From: Panagrolaimus kolymaensis
Lineage: Eukaryota > Nematoda > Chromadorea > Rhabditida > Panagrolaimidae
Length of the DNA stretch: 64,000 nt
NCBI GenBank assembly: GCA_028622995.1
Contig: JAJQJQ010000006.1
Coordinates: 3,472,001 to 3,536,000 of the forward strand
Reading direction: 5' to 3'
Part shown: piece by piece, positions 35,174 through 46,706 of the stretch
How the letters are laid out: every line of letters starts with the position of its first letter
Numbering within the stretch: the stretch's first letter is position 1
Made by a program: the position numbers and the translations under genes
The notes under the pieces: model-generated
The model's input: only the letters and a program-made list of their open reading frames with translations
Database searches by the model: none
What the model was told of the DNA's origin: nothing

Positions 35174-36235
35174 TTTTGAGGTGGCTAAAAAATTTGAGGA
35201 AAGCTAGTTTGTTGTTGTTTAATATCAAATACAGAAATAATTTTTAAAAGTTAATACACGAATGAAGAAATAAAAAAATTAACCCAAACAAAATTGAGCG
35301 CTTCTTTAACTTCACGATCTAATATTTTTTTTTTCAAGCAACTTTACAAACTTCCAAACAATTCAAACTAAAACTCTCTGCTTTTACAATGAATGACCTA
35401 AAACCTTTCAACACGTTCCACTTAAATACGAAACAAATACATTAACAATCGAAGCATCCAGAAGCTTTTTTTTCAGAATGTGGGTTGAAAAGAGAAAAAA
35501 GTTTAAAAAATATTTTGCGCAGGTGGAAGAAAGGAAGGAAGCAAGAAAACCAAAATCCTAAACGCAAATACCGCCTCTTTGCTGCCACTGTTTGTTGCAG
35601 CAGCTTCAACTCTTTCAATTGAATCATCCTTCTTCTTTGATGAAATTTCAATCATTGCTGACAACAAAAAAAAAAAACAATTGCAAAGTTTTTTTTAAAC
35701 CAAACAAAAAAGTTGTATATTTTTTTGATGGTGATTTTGATGTTGAAAAAAAGCGATTTGCATTTAATTTCAAAAAATTCATCAAAAATCTTTTTTATAC
35801 CCTTTTTGTTTCCGTTCTTTCCTCTCTTTTTTTTCGTTGACGTTTTTCACTTTAAAAAAAAAATAATAATCGTTTATGAATCATTTAAGCCGACGATACT
35901 ACCGACAATAAAAAAAATATACTAGTTTTTTGTAATTTTTTTGTATTCAAAAAAAGAAGAGAGTTTTGTTGGTGTTGAAAGAAGATTGAACGAAAGTAAA
36001 ACAATTGAAAAAGTGAAACTCATTTTTTGATTGAAATGTTTCAATTAGGAAAGCAAAGATGCATAATACTTTAGTCAGAAATGTTTTGATACACTAAACC
36101 TATTTCATTTATTTTAGGCTAAAGAAAAGTTTATTTCTATTTTATGGTTTTCAGTTATTCTTCCAAATTTTAAAAATTATATTACGAAATCATTTTATTA
36201 GATAATAAAAAAAGAGTAACAAAAAAATAAATGAT
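35174..36235. other. Intergenic region upstream of the small heat shock gene
   Basis: AT-rich with long A and T runs (35670-35940). It contains the candidate heat shock element listed separately and, at the right, the saposin-like gene 3' flank. No other gene. Confidence 0.4.
35451..35468 (-). promoter_or_regulatory. Candidate heat shock element
   Basis: GAAgcATCcaGAAgcTTT shows four units on a 5-bp phase, two perfect GAA and two near TTC (ATC, TTT), the HSF-1 binding pattern. It lies about 280 bp upstream of the small heat shock protein start. Seen by eye in a region with few GAA triplets. Confidence 0.45.
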
Positions 36236-36739
36236 TTATGAATAATGACAATCAGTTTTGGTAATTTTGGAGCAAACTTTTGCTGGATCTTTATCTGTGT
36301 CCTTTTCAAGTGCAGCCATAACATCATCAATCATGTCCCGACAAATTTTATCAAGAAGTCCATTATGGAAATAACTATCACATTTTGCATCCATTTGTTG
36401 ATCAACATATGATTCGTCACATTCTGCATACATTTCAGCAACTTGAACCAAATCTAAGCACATTTCACAAATGAATGTTGCTTCTTCTAAAATCATTAAA
36501 GCTTGTTGGAATTGATAAATTTAGGATAAAATCTTACTGTGGATTTTACGGAGAAAGAAGGCTTTAGGAGCTGAACGAGCACCACAATCGGGTCCACCAT
36601 CTTTTTGTTGACCTTTTTTAGCAGGGATTACAATAGCCACAGCAATGCCAATCAAAGCGAGGATAACTACAAATTTTTAGGTAAATCATTTAAAAAAAAT
36701 TAAAACAAAAAATTAAGCAAACTTACTGAAAATTTTCAT
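36236..36739 (-). CDS. Secreted saposin-like protein
   Basis: Exons on the minus strand 36739-36727, 36666-36538 and 36501-36236 give 135 aa. Residues 1-20 are a signal peptide (MKIFIILALIGIAVAIVIPA). A short linker with one Cys follows, then a saposin-B-like domain with FICEMCLDLVQ at its start, further Cys at ...YAEC, DAKC, DKICRDM, KVC and TDC. The Cys-X2-Cys start and C-terminal Cys pair match the family, though spacing is looser than in vertebrate saposins. Nematode members include pore-forming caenopores of the gut and lysosomal lipid-binding proteins; which kind this is cannot be told. The third-exon acceptor (AACAAG) is unusual for this genome. Confidence 0.7.
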
Positions 36740-37853
36740 CGTTTTTTTAGTCTTTTCTGGAAGAAATGAAAAAAAGACAACTTACTGACGCCAAAAAGGT
36801 TTTTAGTCCTTTCTTATAAGCATTTTCCTGATAAAAAAAATATGATGTCCTGGTTAAAACGGTAAAAACGATTATTTCTTCACATATCGTGTGATAGCTA
36901 CTAACTAGCGCACATGGTAAAAAGACTAGAGAAAGAGGTCGAAAACAATAGATAAAAAAAATGAAAGCATGCTTTCGTTTAAGGTATGTTGTTTGATTGA
37001 TGACAAAAGGCAGCAAAATAAAATGCAATAAACATGAAAAGAAGGAAGCAAGCAACACAATGAATAATTTAAGAAAATTGGTGTAAAATTTATTCGTCTC
37101 ATAAATGTAAATAACATGCTTGTTTTCTGAATTTATAACTTGAACTCAAAAAAATTTACACTTTCGTGATTTGCTTAAACCATATTTGTAAGCATAAAGT
37201 TAGAAGAATTCGAACCATTGAAACTTGTGGTTGTTAGTATAATCTTTTATTACGATTCTAACTAACTGAATCAAGCAGAAAGAAAATACAGCAAAAGTTA
37301 TGAAACAACCATCAGAAAGCAAAATTAACCAATATCACTTTGCTAACATTGCTTATAAAAAAATTTAAAAAACTTTCAAACAAAACCGGTAAATGAAACA
37401 AACAAATTTTTGAATTTACAACCCTGAATCTTACTTCATGCAAATAATGATTTGGTTTACACACACATGTTAGAAGCACTTTTTTAAAACATATTAAATC
37501 TTATAACGAATGCTTCTGTTACACTGTCGTAATTTCAGCGATGAAGAAACTTGTTAAAACTTCGAAGATGAAACTCCTTCAGATTTTTTGAAAGCTGTGT
37601 TTCTTCATTTTTATAAGTTTCCATGATCAATTGTTTCATTTATTGCCACTAGCTCTAACCTTTTGCATTTTATGCTACCTACCATCCCACTTTCTCTTTT
37701 AAAAAATTACTTGCTTTAGTAATTAATCCTTTTGTATCTTTATTACTTCCATGTAATCTTTCGTGGTTTTTTATCTGTTGCTTATTTCTCATATGATATT
37801 CATATTTTTTCATTTTTCAGAATTATTGTATATCTTCAACTATTAAAGTCAGA
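36740..37853. other. Intergenic region between divergent genes
   Basis: 1.1 kb, AT-rich. The acceptor-like CATTTTTCAG ends at 37820, 33 nt before the helicase ATG. No additional gene supported. Confidence 0.4.
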
Positions 37854-39985
37854 ATGCAATACTTTAATGAAGGTAAATAACTTATTTTATGCTTGTTTGT
37901 ATTTTCTAATATCTTTTTTCTTTTCAGGTGATCATGGTCGTCGCCGATTATCATCTGCTGGAAGCTATGGAGAAATGCAACGTCCTGTTGATGTTCCTCA
38001 ACGTATTCGTCTTTTTCAAGCAGACAAAGAAATTTTTGGCCAAGGTAATAATTGGTTATTCTCTTCATCTTGAAACTAAACAAAACTTTTTAGAACTTGA
38101 AACCACATTGAGCTCTGTTTATCTTCCTCGCGCTCATGCATTTCTTGATTTTGTTCCTATTGTTCGAGCTGTCAGAGATATCTTTGATGAAGATGAAAAT
38201 AGTGCTGATGTTTATGCAACAGCTGTGGCAGAAGACGATGAAATTTATGTTGAAGGCTTACAAGGAAATCTTATCAGAATAGAGTAAGTTTTTAGCATTA
38301 TCTTTTGTTTATTAAGCAATGTTACTTTTTAGCAAATGGGATGAAGCTGAATTTCCTGACGCTTTAATGGAAAACATTCAACGTGCAAAATACATCAAAC
38401 CTCGTCAAATTCAACGTGCTGCAATCCCTATTATTTTGGATAGATATGATGTCGTCGCTCATAGTGAAACAGGAAGTGGCAAAACAGCTGTAAGTTTGAC
38501 TATGGCAAAAGCATTTTACTTATTAATGTTTTTCTTTTAGGCCTTTTTGCTGCCAATTATCTCTGAATGTATGGATTCTAAAAAAGAAGGATCTTTTACT
38601 TCAAAAGCTGACACTCCATTTGCTGTTATCCTTGGTCCATCACGTGAGTTGATTAAACAATGTGCTGAACAAGCTTTCAAATTTGCTGATGGTATGTATT
38701 CATGTTCCTTTACTTATTTTAAATTCTCCATTTATAGGAACTGATGTCTCTGTTGCCAAGGCATATGGCGAATATCCCGTCAGACGAAACAAAGACGAAA
38801 TTTCTCGTGGTTGTGATATCCTTTGTTCAACTCCTGGTCGTCTCAAGCATTTTCTTGAAGAAGGTTTCCTCAACTTAACCAGAATCCGCTTTATTGTCTT
38901 TGACGAAGGTAAGATTTTATTTTATCCTTTTTATTTATTCAGTGTTTTTAGGCGATCGTTTACTTGATCGTTCATTTATGTCTGAAATTCGTCCCATCAT
39001 CGAGCATCCATTGTTTCCAAAGGTTTGTTATTTGCTTTTATTATTGAGTACTTTATAACTTCTATCGTTTTAGAAAACTCGTCGTCAAACTCTTTTCTTT
39101 TCTGCAACAATTAGCGATGAAATGCGTGAAGTTGCCAAAGAATTTACTCGTGAAGATGCTTGCGCTTTTATTTCAAATCGTCGGAATGGAGCTAATAAGA
39201 AATGTATTCAAGAATTTCGAGCTTTTAAAAATAACGAAAAATTTGTTGCATTAGTTGATTATTTCCGTGATGAAGTAAAAAAGGGTGAGTTTGCTTTTTC
39301 TTTCCTTTCTTTTTTCATAAATAAGTTTTTCAGTTGACAATGATCCTTCCAAACTTCCACGAACATTGGTTTTCTGCAACTATCGGGATCACGTTGAAAA
39401 GCTTGCAGTTGCTCTGGGCTTCTATAATATCCTGTGTATTCCTCTTACTGGTTTACGCGCTCAAGATTTACGTGAAAAAGCATTAGAAGATTTTAGAAAC
39501 AAGAAATGTCCTGTTTTACTCACTACTGATGTTTGTTGACTCTTCGTATCTCTTTATCTAATTTTTTATTTTTATAGGTTTGTAGCCGTGGCATAGATGT
39601 CAAAGAATTGGATGTTGTTATCAACTATGATATGCCTAAAGATCTCTCAAGCTATGTTCATCGTGTTGGTCGAACTGGACGCATTCGCAATGGCACATGT
39701 ATTTCATTTGTTTCTCCTGAAGGTGATCGTCCACTTCTTGAAGATATTAAGAAATCTTGTCAAGAATGTGGTCAACTTGTTCCCGAAACTCTTACTGATA
39801 TCCTTGATGGTCCTAATGGCTTTCGTCATCATGATCCAAACAAAAATGGAAATCAAACTGCAACCGTTGGAACCGATGAATCAAAAGAAAAAGAAGATGT
39901 TGAAGAACCCAATTCAAACAATGATGATCTTACCAAGTCTACTGCTGAAGAAAGTACTGATCAAAATGTCTCTGAAGGCGTTTAA
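37854..39985 (+). CDS. DEAD-box RNA helicase, DDX3/Vasa-like, with motif II DEGD
   Basis: ATP-dependent RNA helicase. Exons 37854-37872, 37928-38044, 38094-38283, 38333-38489, 38541-38691, 38738-38908, 38952-39022, 39074-39284, 39334-39530, 39578-39985; 563 aa. Motifs in order: Q motif IKPRQIQRAAIP; I SETGSGKTA; Ia PSRELIKQ; Ib TPGRL; II DEGD in place of DEAD; III SAT; IV LVFCN; V TTDVCSRGID; VI HRVGRTGR. So the first Asp-Glu pair and the catalytic loops are kept, and Gly replaces Ala. About 110 residues precede the core and a Lys/Glu/Ser-rich tail of 90 follows; neither has RGG repeats, unlike Vasa. Start: the ATG at 37854 follows an acceptor-like site at 37820. Confidence 0.88.
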
Positions 39986-40125
39986 TATTCTTCTATTTTG
40001 TTCTTCATTTTTTCTGTGTTATTCTTTCTTGTTTTTTGATGTTCTTTTTTGTTTCTTTGTATCTTGAAGAATAAAGTGTTATTAAATAAAATTAAAAAAA
40101 TACATGGCTTTCGATTAATCTCTAA

Positions 40126-40330
40126 CAGGGTTTCGCGGAATTCCGCTTCCGCATTCCGCTTTTGCGGAATTCCACATGTTTTGGGACTTCCGCCTTCCGC
40201 GGAATGCGGAATTTTTTGAGTTTCTGGTTATAAAATTCCGCTTCCGCATTCCGCTTTTGCGGAATTCCGCATGTTTTTTGAATTCCGCCTTCCGCGGAAG
40301 CGGAATTTTTTGCAATTCCGCGAAACCCTG
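40126..40330. mobile_element. Short non-autonomous hAT-type element built of TTCCGC motifs, 8-bp target duplication
   Basis: ATCTCTAA flanks the element on both sides (40118-40125 and 40331-40338). The ends are inverted: CAGGGTTTCGCGGAATT at the left and its reverse complement at the right. The CAGGG start with 8-bp duplication is the hAT pattern. The 205-bp body contains many TTCCGC/GCGGAA units and a tandem duplication of about 95 bp. No coding capacity. It sits between the 3' ends of two convergent genes. Confidence 0.93.
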
Positions 40331-40606
40331 ATCTCTAACATATCTTTTTGTCATACCTATCCATGTATCTTTGAAAGTTCAGAAGCAGCTGAATGACAAA
40401 AAAGACATGTACCGGGTGCAGCAGCCCCATATATTGCTTTCGTTTAATCTCCTTCATTTCTCCTTTGACAATACCTTTTTTCACCATCAATCTTTTAACG
40501 AATTACGAAACGGGAATGAGCGAAGTGAAAACAGCTGGTTGTATCTTGAAGAATAAACTTTTATTAAATAAAAAAAATCAACAAAAAATAACAATTTTCA
40601 AACAAT

Positions 40607-41633
40607 TTAGGCTTTAGCAGTCTTTTTTGAGATACCATTCTTTTGGAGTCGGTTCTTTTTGCTCTTATTTTTCTTGGAGTCAATGTGTGCCATTAATTTT
40701 TTAGCTTCTTTTGATTCAATTTGTTCATTGAAAATTTCACCAACAGGATCAGGTCGAACAATTTTCTTTATCATGGTGTGTTTGACAGCTCTGCTTTCCT
40801 TTTCTTGGGCACGAGCTCGAGTCTTTGCAACAACAGCCATGCGAGCATTTCGACGGATGAATCGAGGAGGCATATAAGTTGGATTATCAAAAAGCACATC
40901 GCCTTCAAATGATTTATCAAGAATCCGAACAAGTTCCAAAACGAATCGAGGACCTAAAATAATGGGTTTTAGTAAAATGGTTGAAACAAGAGAAGAAGAT
41001 ACAAACCAATTTCTTCTACTTCAATGTTAGGATCACCAGCAGGAATTGCATAATACCGAATCCAAATACGTTTATCAGCTGTTAGTCCAAAGTTGATAAC
41101 ATGATCAAAGTATGGTTTACTTTTTGGATGACTTTTAGGAACATAAAACAACTAAAATTTAACGTTTTTAAAGAAAGCAGTAATGAAGTTGTTAATAATA
41201 ATACCTTGGTAAACATCTTCTTGAGTAGTTGCATATGTGGTTCACCATCAAAGCCGGAATCAAAAGTAAGAATAGGGCGTGATCCTTTGAGACAATTACC
41301 ACTGAAGCTTAATTCATTCATAGTATGAACATTATGAACTCGAAATTTTGCAGAAGGTCCACCAGCAACATTAGGCGAAATCCAAAGATAAAAATCTTGA
41401 CCGCTTCGAGTTTCAAAGTACATTACGCATTTGCAATTTGATAATACTGCCATTTCATTTAACACCAAAATATTATCCTTCTTATCAAATTTTGGTTCAG
41501 AATGATGATGAGGCATGAAAGATTTTAGATCATTAGCTAAATGACGAACACGAGCAGGAACTCCTCGAGAAAGAGTTATCATAGTTTTAGTTCGATCTGT
41601 CCAGACAGATTTTGAAGAAGCTTTGTCAGTCAT
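40607..41633 (-). CDS. BRIX1: Ribosome biogenesis protein BRX1 (Brix domain)
   Basis: Nucleolar factor for 60S subunit assembly. Exons on the minus strand 41633-41205, 41151-41007, 40953-40607; 306 aa. The Brix domain is nearly canonical: LSRGVPARVRHLANDL, HSEPKFDKKD, FYLW, HNVHTMNELSFSGNCLKGSR, EPHMQLLKK, then HPKSKPYFDHV and IWIRYY. The C-terminal tail is Lys-rich. The start ATG lies 2 nt after an acceptor-like TTATCTTCAG, a strong sign of trans-splicing. PWP2 ends about 180 bp upstream on the same strand; see the operon finding. Confidence 0.95.
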
Positions 41634-41814
41634 ATCTGAAGATAATAAAAATGAATGAAAAACAAGAAAACAAAGAAGCAAGGGATAATTAAAGGTATCT
41701 CAACCAGCACACAAAAAAAGACAGTAAACGCAAAAATATGTAATGATATTTTTATTAAACTTTAACAAACTCAACAACAACAACAAAAACATAATAAAAT
41801 AAACAACATAATTC

Positions 41815-44811
41815 CTAATCAAGGTCGATTACTTCAACTTCTTCTTCATCACTTTCTCCATAAATTTCAAGTTTTTTCAAGCGTCGAATCGTAGTAAGAT
41901 ATTCCAAAGTGCTTTTTGCTTCACTGATAGGATTGATAACATGTTGATTTTGAGTTGAAATAATTTGTTGTAATGCTGTAAGAGATGAGAGAACTTGTTG
42001 ACGAGAAGAAACTGATGGATTTTTGAGTTCTTGACCATGACATGAAGAAATTGCTAGTAACCATTTATGAAAAAGATGAAATTCTGTTGAAAAGAAATAT
42101 TGATATTCATCAGCAAATATTTTGAGAAGCTTTTCAATATAAACAATAGAAAGTTTAGCAACAATGAATTTAACTAAAAAATAATGATGATTATAATATC
42201 TTATTGGAAAATGATAAACTAACCTTTTTCCCAATGAATACTGAAAATCACCCTTTTGACCAATTCTCGTTTATTCAATCGCAAAGCCATAGATAGAGCT
42301 CTCATGTATTCTTCTTTTTCGAGCGCTTTTTTAACATTTTTTGGTGTAACATCAACTTCAAGATCAAACGGATCAAATCGACGTTTATTATCCAATGAAT
42401 ACATTGCAATTCCTTCAGTAGATACTACAGCAAAGCTTCGATTTGTTGGATTGAAATCAACTGCATTTACTCGCATCATAGGTTTAAACGAACGTTCACC
42501 CAAATCAGAGTTTGCTGTTCCAGGAAGCTTCATTTTACGTTTAAATGTTCCAGGAATATGATCATTCTCTTCATCGGATGATTCAAAGTGTTCCATATTT
42601 CCAAATTCAGAGATTTTGCGATAATCAATATCTAGCTAAAAATAATGAGATATGAGCGTATTAAAATTTTTTGTACTAATCATACCCTGACACCATCGAG
42701 ACTTCGATTTAACGTTAGCATAAATTTGCGAATGAGCATTCTGTTTTCAACGCTGTAAAGGCAGAAATAATTTGATTGGCCAGCAGCAAGAATCAATAAA
42801 CTATCAGGAGAAAAGGTGATGCAAGTAAATGATTTGTTCTTTTCACTCGTTGATTTTTTGACGAATTCTCCATTCAAGCGGCTGGAATCCACATCCAATT
42901 TGGTATCAATTATTCCAACTTGTTGTCTATCACCAGCACTGAAGAGGGTAATAATGCTATCAAACGTCAAAGAAGCAATGTACCTTCCACATGGACTGAA
43001 AAAAACGGAAGTTAAGAGGCAAAAGAATGCAATAAATCGAACCTAAATTTAACATCCAATCCTTCGCTTGTAAGTTTGATAGCTTCTGATTGAGATTGGT
43101 CGACGATGTTAGAAATTCTTAATGTTCGATCCAATGAAATTGTTGCTAAATTTGATCCACGAATGTCCATTTTAGAAATAACATTTGAATGCCCAGAAAA
43201 GTTATCAACCATTTCACCAGTATCCATTGAGAAAACATAGACTTCAAAAAGTTCTTTTGATGAAGCAACGATCAATTCACTGGAATCATCAACCACTAAT
43301 GACGATAACTGAGTTGGTCTTGGACATGTCATTGTACGAAAATTCCGATAACGTTTAATATCGTGACATCGAATGGTTCCATCAAGAGCTGCTGAAACGA
43401 TAGCTTTACCAGATTGAGTCCATGCAACAGAAGAAACGCCAGCAGTGTGTTCACTAAAGGTAACAATACAGAAGGATGAAGTTGTGTTCCAAATTTTTAT
43501 CTATAAAAGTAAAGATGAAATATGAGAAAATGAGAGGAAAAATAAACCTTTCCATCTTCAGCTCCTGTAGCAAGTAAGCTTCCATCGGGTGAAAAAGCAG
43601 CAGTTAAAACGTTTTGAGAATGTGATTGTTGTTTTAATACATACGATTCGCTTTGCCATTCCCAAACAATAAGTTGACTTTGAGAACCTTCACCACAACC
43701 CAAAGCAAGCCAATCGCCTGGGTCATTCATTGATAAAGTTGTGATGCGAAAATCACTTGCACGCATATTTTGAATAACGTTACAAGTAGGCATTTCAAGA
43801 ATAATAAATACTCCATGAGCATAACCAACGGTTAAAACTTGAGTTTTTCGATTGTAAGCTGTTGAAGTCAATCGTAATTCATATGCATTTCCTTCAAGAT
43901 GTTGAGTAAGCCGTTCTCTAAAATAATGAAGCTGTTAATAAAACTAAGAAAAGTTATTAGGTTTACTTTGTTTTTCTGGTATATTCAATCAAATCAACTT
44001 CGTCATCAGCATCTTTATTACCAGTTTTTTGCAAAAGTTCTTTAGGTTTTAATGAGCATTCCCATATGTAAACAGATCCTCTTTCATCGATGGAACAAAC
44101 ATCCAAGCTATCTTGATTCAAGAAATAGCAACCAACAATGGAAGCTCGATGTGCACTAAGACCATAAGCAGTAACATTAGCCAGCTTCTTTGTAGCATCA
44201 ACAATCCATAATCTTTTATCATCTCCACCACAAACGACGAGAAGACTATCATGGGACCACGACAAAGTTTTCAAGGGTTCATTTGACAATTTTCGAATAT
44301 GACTAATAGAAAAGGGATTAAACAATCCATTAACTTTGAAAGTTGTTCGGTATATCGTTAGAGTACCACCAGTACAAACAGCGAGCTTCCTATAAAAAAA
44401 TGCTTTAATAACTAATCATACAAAAAAGTAGTAAAGCTTACTTTCCATCAGGAGAAAATTTAACAACTTTAACTTTTTCACCAAATCTCATCCGATATAA
44501 AACAGTTCCATGATGAAGGTTGATAAATTGTCCAATTCCAACTTCATTAACAGCAAAAGCATGCTTTCCAGATGGTGAAATTTCTAACGTTGTAATATTA
44601 TATGACGATTGAACAGGTAAAGTCCATGAAGAATTTTCTTTGATATTGAATACTTTAATTTTATTACCAACAGGAGACACAACAGTATGAGGCCCAAGAA
44701 AATTGATATTTCCATTTCGATATGAGCTTCCAATCATATCAGCAAACTATAAATGAAGGTTAAAACTGAAAGAGATGAATATTTTTAACTTACCTCATAG
44801 CTGATATTCAT
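41815..44811 (-). CDS. PWP2: Periodic tryptophan protein 2 (PWP2), WD40 UTP-B subunit
   Basis: Scaffold of the SSU processome for 18S rRNA maturation. Exons on the minus strand: 44811-44794, 44746-44442, 44389-43967, 43917-43548, 43500-43043, 42995-42686, 42635-42224, 42173-41815; 884 aa. The N-terminus shows the family start FADMIGSSYRNGNINFLGPH (human FSNLLGTVYRRGNLNF), then tandem WD repeats, for example VLTAAFSPDGSLLATG, VSSVAWTQSGKAIVSAALDG, CITFSPDSLLILAAG. The Utp12 domain lies at the C-terminus (ALRLNKRELVKRVIF), and a short acidic tail ends the protein. Gene order with BRX1 fits a ribosome-biogenesis operon. Confidence 0.93.
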
Positions 44812-46212
44812 GATGGATGTGTTAGAAAATATTGAAAGCAAAAAAGAGTAACACCGAAATAAAGGAATGCAAGAAATTTTTATTTCAAATCTTTTTTCTA
44901 ACAACTTGTCGTTGTAAGACCTTTGACGATTCATACATTTTGCCATAAAAAGCAATCAACCTTTGAATTGAAAAACTCCTAAAGTTGGAAAAAAATGAAA
45001 ATGTGTTGCTCCAAACTTTGTAGGTAATTGAATTTCCAAAACATTAAACTTCCTTATCTATTTAGGGATTCAGCATTCTAACCATAATCCAACTTCTCCG
45101 ATAAATTAACTGGTAAATATAATTAGTGATCCACTAGTGAATCATAAAAAATAATTCCAAATTTTATAAAATGAGTTAATAAACAAGGAGATAACTTTCA
45201 AAACAAAAAATACTAAAACATAAAAAAAACTCTTTATGACTGAATCCAAATTGCAAAAGAGTCCATCATTGGGTTGCTAATCAATTTATTCCAGCAATGA
45301 TAGATACAATAGCCATGAATGAATAAAAGAGCTTCATATGTTTTTTTCCACCATTTTTATTTGCTGCTCCACTGTTATTTGTAAGCTTAAATCCTGTTCA
45401 TATGTATGTAATTAGCCTCTGAAATTTTGCCGTCATCAAATTGCTTTGATACTTTTTATTCAGACTTTACTTTTCAAACTTTTCTCATACATAGCAATAA
45501 AAAAAATATGATGTTTTCTTTACATATTTTTTCACCGTCAATTTTGTTTTTCAACTTTATTGGATTTTTATTATTTTTGTTACACCTTCGTTGATAAACA
45601 ACATTTTTATAAAAATCATGCTTGAGGCCATAAAATTTCGTGGGAAGTAATAAAGAATCATAAATGGGCTGGTTGATTTTTGTTTGCTTTTATCGAAAAA
45701 GCCCAAATAACATACAAATAAATGTTAAAGCACCATCAGACACGCATTTTTGACATTTGCTATTTATAAGTTGTGATTGATATTCAAGCTTTTACGTAAA
45801 AAAAATTTTAATTGAGAATTTATTTGAAAGTGGACGCTTTTGTTACACTTTTCATCGAGGAGATAGTATTCACCAGCTGTAATGCAGTTGCTTTGATCTT
45901 ACAAGCCGAGTTTTTATTTTATGTTGAATTATTATCACAGTGAAATTAAGCCATCAAATAATTGCTTTTTTTATTTGTCTAAATATGCTTCTTGATTCTT
46001 TAGCAAAACTTTTTATTAACTAAAAGCGTGAAAGTAATTTCCATTTTGAGGCTGAAATTTTTCTGTTTTGTTTATTGTTATTAAAGCGAGCATTATTATC
46101 ATTATCTTTGTTATCAAACACACCCTCTAAACTGTAAAATTACAATACCTGTTTATAGTATCCATTTTCAGCCCTTTCATTCATTTTACTATCCTTTTAA
46201 CAACCAACCATC
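44812..46212. other. Intergenic region, 1.4 kb
   Basis: Spacer between divergent PWP2 (-) and dynein light chain (+). AT-rich, a small CACTAGTG palindrome near 45130; no supported gene. An AG acceptor-like site (TCCATTTTCAG) ends at 46171. Confidence 0.4.
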
Positions 46213-46524
46213 ATGGCAAATCAAAAAGTAATAACAACAGTAAAAAAATCAACCATGACAAAAGAAATGGAACTTCAAGCTTTACTTTCTGCCGTTAAAG
46301 CTTTAAAGAAGCATAACATTGAGAAGGATGCAGCTCGGGTGATTAAACAAGATTTCGATAACACTTATGGTGGACAATGGCATTGCGTAGTTGGCCGTCA
46401 ATTTGGTTGCTATGTTTCTCATTATCAACGTGAATTCATTTATTTTTATGCCAATTCCGTAGCTGTTATGCTTTTCCGAACTGCTGATGATCCTGGTTTG
46501 GATTTTGGACACTCCCTTGACTAA
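46213..46524 (+). CDS. Dynein light chain, LC8 type, divergent
   Basis: Homodimeric hub protein and dynein subunit. A single exon encodes 103 aa, against 89 in canonical LC8. The core is clear: NIEKDAARVIKQDFDNTYGG, QWHCVVGRQFGCYVSHYQRE, FIYFYANSVAVMLFR, including the WHC-VG motif and the beta-3 strand that binds partners. An extra 12-14 residues at each end (MANQKVITTVKKST at the N-terminus; DDPGLDFGHSLD at the C-terminus) set it apart, as in nematode-specific LC8 paralogues. It is convergent with the copper ATPase gene. Confidence 0.92.
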   Translation: MANQKVITTVKKSTMTKEMELQALLSAVKALKKHNIEKDAARVIKQDFDNTYGGQWHCVVGRQFGCYVSHYQREFIYFYANSVAVMLFRTADDPGLDFGHSLD

Positions 46525-46706
46525 TTCCTTCATACTTTTTTAAACACACACATTTACAAGTTTATCCCGTTTTATTGCACTTTTAACATTACAAAAATAA
46601 TTTTGATATAAGCTTTTGTTGCCAATGATACATAAATAAACGATTAAAAAATAACTCGTAAAATTTGCTAACAAAGAACAGTACAAAATTAAAACATTTA
46701 AAAACC

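Noticed and set aside
40126..40330. Regular direct repeats that could suggest a CRISPR array.
   Set aside because: The genome is eukaryotic, units are not spaced by unique spacers, and an 8-bp target duplication with hAT ends explains the structure.
45120..45150. CACTAGTG palindrome in the PWP2/LC8 spacer.
   Set aside because: A single 8-bp palindrome in AT-rich DNA is expected by chance; no partner or motif context.
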